From contig JAWKYW010000004.1 in assembly GCA_041396245.1 (NCBI GenBank), positions 1-64,000 of the forward strand: DNA of 64,000 nucleotides, read 5' to 3'. Under the pieces are notes generated by a model. The model ran no database searches. It was not told where the DNA came from and saw nothing but the letters and a program-made list of their open reading frames with translations. Source of the DNA: Desulfobacillus sp041396245. GTDB lineage: Bacteria > Pseudomonadota > Gammaproteobacteria > Burkholderiales > Rhodocyclaceae. Positions 61,853 through 64,000 of this stretch are shown piece after piece. How positions within the stretch are numbered: the stretch's first letter is position 1; each line of letters starts with the position of its first letter. The position numbers and the translations under genes are program-made.

Positions 61853-63363
61853 GTCGCCTTTCCTTTCACGGCGAGATGATAAGCCAGGCGGCGGCGCCCG
61901 TCGGCATCGATGCGAAGGCCGCACTTCGTCCTGCGCCAGAGGATGTCGTCGACCCCGCCCGCCCATTCGCGCTCGACCAGGTAATCGACCTCCGCGGCAT
62001 ACAGGTCCGGCGCAAAGCGTGCGCCCAGCGCCGCCTCCGTCTGCGCCTGCCCGAGCACGCGGGCGGCCAGCGTGCCGTGGCGGCGCGCCAGGGCTTCGAG
62101 CAGCTCGGGCGGCAACTTAGGGTAGCGCCGCGCCAGCTCCAGCAGCAGGCCGGGCAGGCCGCCGCGGCCGAGGCCGCCGCCGGGCAGGTGCACGCCGGCG
62201 CTCCAGGCGGGACGCAGGCCCGGCAGCCAGGGGCGGAGCCTGTCGAGCACGCGTTCGGCGAGGCGGCGGTAGGTGGTCAGCTTGCCGCCGTAGATCGACA
62301 GCAGCGGCGCCTCGGCCGAGCCGCCGTCCACGAGCAGGCGATACTCGCGGCTCACCGCCGAGGCGCTGCCCTGGCCATCGTCGTAGAGCGCACGGATGCC
62401 GGCGTAGGACCAGACCGCCTGCGCCGGATCGAGCGGCTGCCTGAAGAAGCGGCTCACCAGCGCGCAAAGATAGTCCGCCTCCGCCGCATCGGCCTGCGGC
62501 GCCTCCTCCGCCGCGGCGAGCGGCACCTCGGTCGTGCCGACCAGGCTGAACGCGCCCTCGAAGGGAATCACGAAGGCGATGCGGCCGTCTTCGTTCTGCA
62601 GCAGGTAGGCCTGTTCGCCCGCATACAGCCGCGGTACCACCAGGTGGCTGCCCTTCACCAGCCGCAGCGCTTCGGGCCCGGCGTCGCCGACGACCGCCCG
62701 GCGCACCGCCCCGGCCCACGGCCCGGCGGCGTTCACCAGAATGCGCGCCGCGCATTCCCGCTGCGCGCCGTCGGCCCCCTGCAGCACGGCGCGCCACTCC
62801 TTCCCCTCGCGCCGCGCGCCCGCCAGCCGCGTGCGCGTCAGCACCTGCGCGCCGAGCTGCGCCGCCGACATGGCGTTCGCCAGCGTCAGGCGCGCATCGT
62901 CGGTGGCGAGGTCGGAGTAGGCGAAGCCGTGGGCGAACTCGGGCCGCAGCGGCGCGCCAGGCGGCGTGCCGCGCAAGGCCAGCGCCTCGGCCCGCTTCAA
63001 ACTGGCGCCGCGCGCCAGGCCATCGTAGAGCGCCAGGCCGAGGCGGATCATCCAGCGCGGCCGCTGCGACGGGGTGTGGGGGATGACGAAGCGCTGCTCG
63101 CGCACGAGGTGCGGCGCGATCGACAGCAGGATCTCGCGCTCGGCCAGCGACTCGCGCACGAGGCCGAATTCGAAGTGCTCCAGGTAACGCAGGCCGCCGT
63201 GGATGAGCTTGGTCGAGGCGGAGGAAGTCGCCCCGCCGATGTCGCCGCGGTCGACGATCAGCACCTTGAGGCCGCGCCCGGCGGCGTCCCGCGCCAGTCC
63301 GGCGCCGTTGATGCCGGCGCCGACGATGAGCAGGTCGAAGACGGGGTCGGGGGGCGAAGTCAC
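61849..63363 (-). CDS. glpD: Glycerol-3-phosphate dehydrogenase (aerobic, GlpD)
   Basis: 504 residues. It oxidises glycerol 3-phosphate to dihydroxyacetone phosphate and passes electrons to quinone. LLIVGAGINGAGLARDAAGRGLKVLIVD is the FAD-binding site, GATSSASTKLIHGGLRYLEHFEF the active-site loop, and GSHLVVPRLY and AYLLQNEDGRIAFVIPFEG follow. No glpK or glpF in the window. It is followed by the truncated CHASE2 gene. Confidence 0.95.
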   Translation of the reverse strand: MTSPPDPVFDLLIVGAGINGAGLARDAAGRGLKVLIVDRGDIGGATSSASTKLIHGGLRYLEHFEFGLVRESLAEREILLSIAPHLVREQRFVIPHTPSQRPRWMIRLGLALYDGLARGASLKRAEALALRGTPPGAPLRPEFAHGFAYSDLATDDARLTLANAMSAAQLGAQVLTRTRLAGARREGKEWRAVLQGADGAQRECAARILVNAAGPWAGAVRRAVVGDAGPEALRLVKGSHLVVPRLYAGEQAYLLQNEDGRIAFVIPFEGAFSLVGTTEVPLAAAEEAPQADAAEADYLCALVSRFFRQPLDPAQAVWSYAGIRALYDDGQGSASAVSREYRLLVDGGSAEAPLLSIYGGKLTTYRRLAERVLDRLRPWLPGLRPAWSAGVHLPGGGLGRGGLPGLLLELARRYPKLPPELLEALARRHGTLAARVLGQAQTEAALGARFAPDLYAAEVDYLVEREWAGGVDDILWRRTKCGLRIDADGRRRLAYHLAVKGKAT

Positions 63364-63372
63364 CCGGGCATG

Positions 63373-64000
63373 TTACCCCGGGGCCAGCGGCAAAGTCAGC
63401 GTCACCGACACGCCGCTGCCGTCGGGCAGGTTCCCGGCGGCGATCGTGCCGCCGTGGAATTCGGCGATCAGGCGGGCGATGTAGAGGCCGAGGCCGAGGT
63501 GCGGCCCGTCGCTGCCCGAACCGCCGCGATCCGGGCGCGAGGAGATCATCGCCCCGAACAGCCTGCCCTGCACCTCCGCCGGCAGCGGCGGGCCGGCATT
63601 CGCGACGACCAGACGGGCGTCGGCGCCGTCGCGGGCGAGCGCGATGCGCACCGGGGCGCCGGCGGCGCCGAAATCGACGGCGTTCGCCACCAGCTTGTCG
63701 AGCAGCTGCACGATCAGGTCGGGCGAACCGTCGATCGTCAGCGGCTGGTCGGGCGGCTGCAGCGCGAAGCTGCGCTGCGGATAGGCCAGGCGGTAGCCGC
63801 CGACGCAATCCGCCACCACCGCGTCCAGGTCGAAGCGGCTGCGCGCCTCGCTCGCCAGGCTCTGTTCGAGGCGGGTGGCCTCGCTCATCCGCGTGAGGAT
63901 CTTCGACAGCCGGGCCAGGCCCTCCTCGGCGCGCTCCAGATACACCTGTGCCTGGGCCGGGTCGCGCTCCAGCCTGAGGTTTTCCAGCGAGGAGCGCACC
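63373..64000 (-). CDS. Sensor histidine kinase, C-terminal part (cut by window edge)
   Basis: About 208 residues are visible; the 5' end is beyond 64000. A HisKA-like helix (RLSKILTRMSEATRLEQSLA) precedes an HATPase domain with LLDKLVANAVDFG (N box), VVANAGPPLP (G1) and GLGLYIARLIAEFHGG (G2). The pattern RMSEATRLEQSL and SPDLIVQLLDKLVANAVDF resembles the proteobacterial dedicated-sortase-system kinase, but that is tentative. It lies 9 nt upstream of glpD and transcribes the same way. A motif copy with one mismatch lies in its 3' end. Confidence 0.8.
   Translation of the reverse strand, partial: VRSSLENLRLERDPAQAQVYLERAEEGLARLSKILTRMSEATRLEQSLASEARSRFDLDAVVADCVGGYRLAYPQRSFALQPPDQPLTIDGSPDLIVQLLDKLVANAVDFGAAGAPVRIALARDGADARLVVANAGPPLPAEVQGRLFGAMISSRPDRGGSGSDGPHLGLGLYIARLIAEFHGGTIAAGNLPDGSGVSVTLTLPLAPG
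63392..63415 (+). repeat. Dispersed bipartite motif, copy 16 (one mismatch)
   Basis: ACGCCG replaces ACGGCG; antisense in the kinase gene 3' end. Confidence 0.65.

Overview
The window is GC-rich (roughly two thirds G+C by eye), densely coded chromosomal DNA of a betaproteobacterium, most likely Rhodocyclales. This rests on gene order and family types: ribE-ribB(X)-ribH-nusB-thiL-pgpA-pncC-recA-recX, then lptB-rpoN-hpf-ptsN-hprK, a large DUF3683 FAD/Fe-S oxidase, and a TtcA/FolM-like pair. No rRNA or tRNA gene was recognised. Both ends cut genes: riboflavin synthase on the left and a histidine kinase on the right.

Layout. 1-10.4 kb is housekeeping: riboflavin, NusB, thiamine, phospholipid, RecA/RecX, LptB, sigma-54, HPF, PtsN and HPr kinase. 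10.5-14.8 kb holds a PsiF-like protein, two exported CsgG/LpoB-like proteins and a membrane-spanning Ser/Thr kinase. 14.85-32.0 kb is a leftward type I secretion locus. An ABC exporter (29.8-32.0 kb) and a HlyD-type adaptor (14.9-16.2 kb) flank a series of RTX/lipase genes interleaved with three paralogous small membrane-anchored proteins. These genes are joined by ATGA stop/start overlaps. A 2450-residue RTX lipase ends the series, two shorter lipases and one nonsense-mutated RTX remnant precede it, and a brnTA toxin-antitoxin pair sits on the opposite strand. A CRP-like site and a -10 box lie before the exporter, and an FHA-adenylate cyclase gene lies just upstream. 32-49 kb contains TtcA, a pteridine reductase-like SDR, a MidA-like methyltransferase, thioesterase, hydrolase, GST, CCA transferase, an epimerase, a kinase-HDOD-GAF fusion, lytic transglycosylase, 5-FTHF cyclo-ligase and IlvA. 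49-64 kb contains the DUF3683 oxidase, LysE, a glutamine amidotransferase, a solute-binding protein, a HIT protein, two paralogous PilZ-like proteins, DUF971, UbiE, a Tim44-like protein, a low-GC insertion that has cut a CHASE2 gene, GlpD and the kinase.

Two observations stand out. First, the secretion locus looks like an array of T1SS-exported lipase toxins with cognate, rapidly diverging membrane-anchored immunity (or accessory) proteins. Second, a bipartite 24-bp motif (AAAGTCAG, ten variable bases, ACGGCG) occurs at least 16 times in both orientations, inside and between genes. That is far above chance and resembles a DNA-uptake-type or REP-type genome signal. Three of its copies lie exactly 41 bp upstream of the three small-protein start codons.
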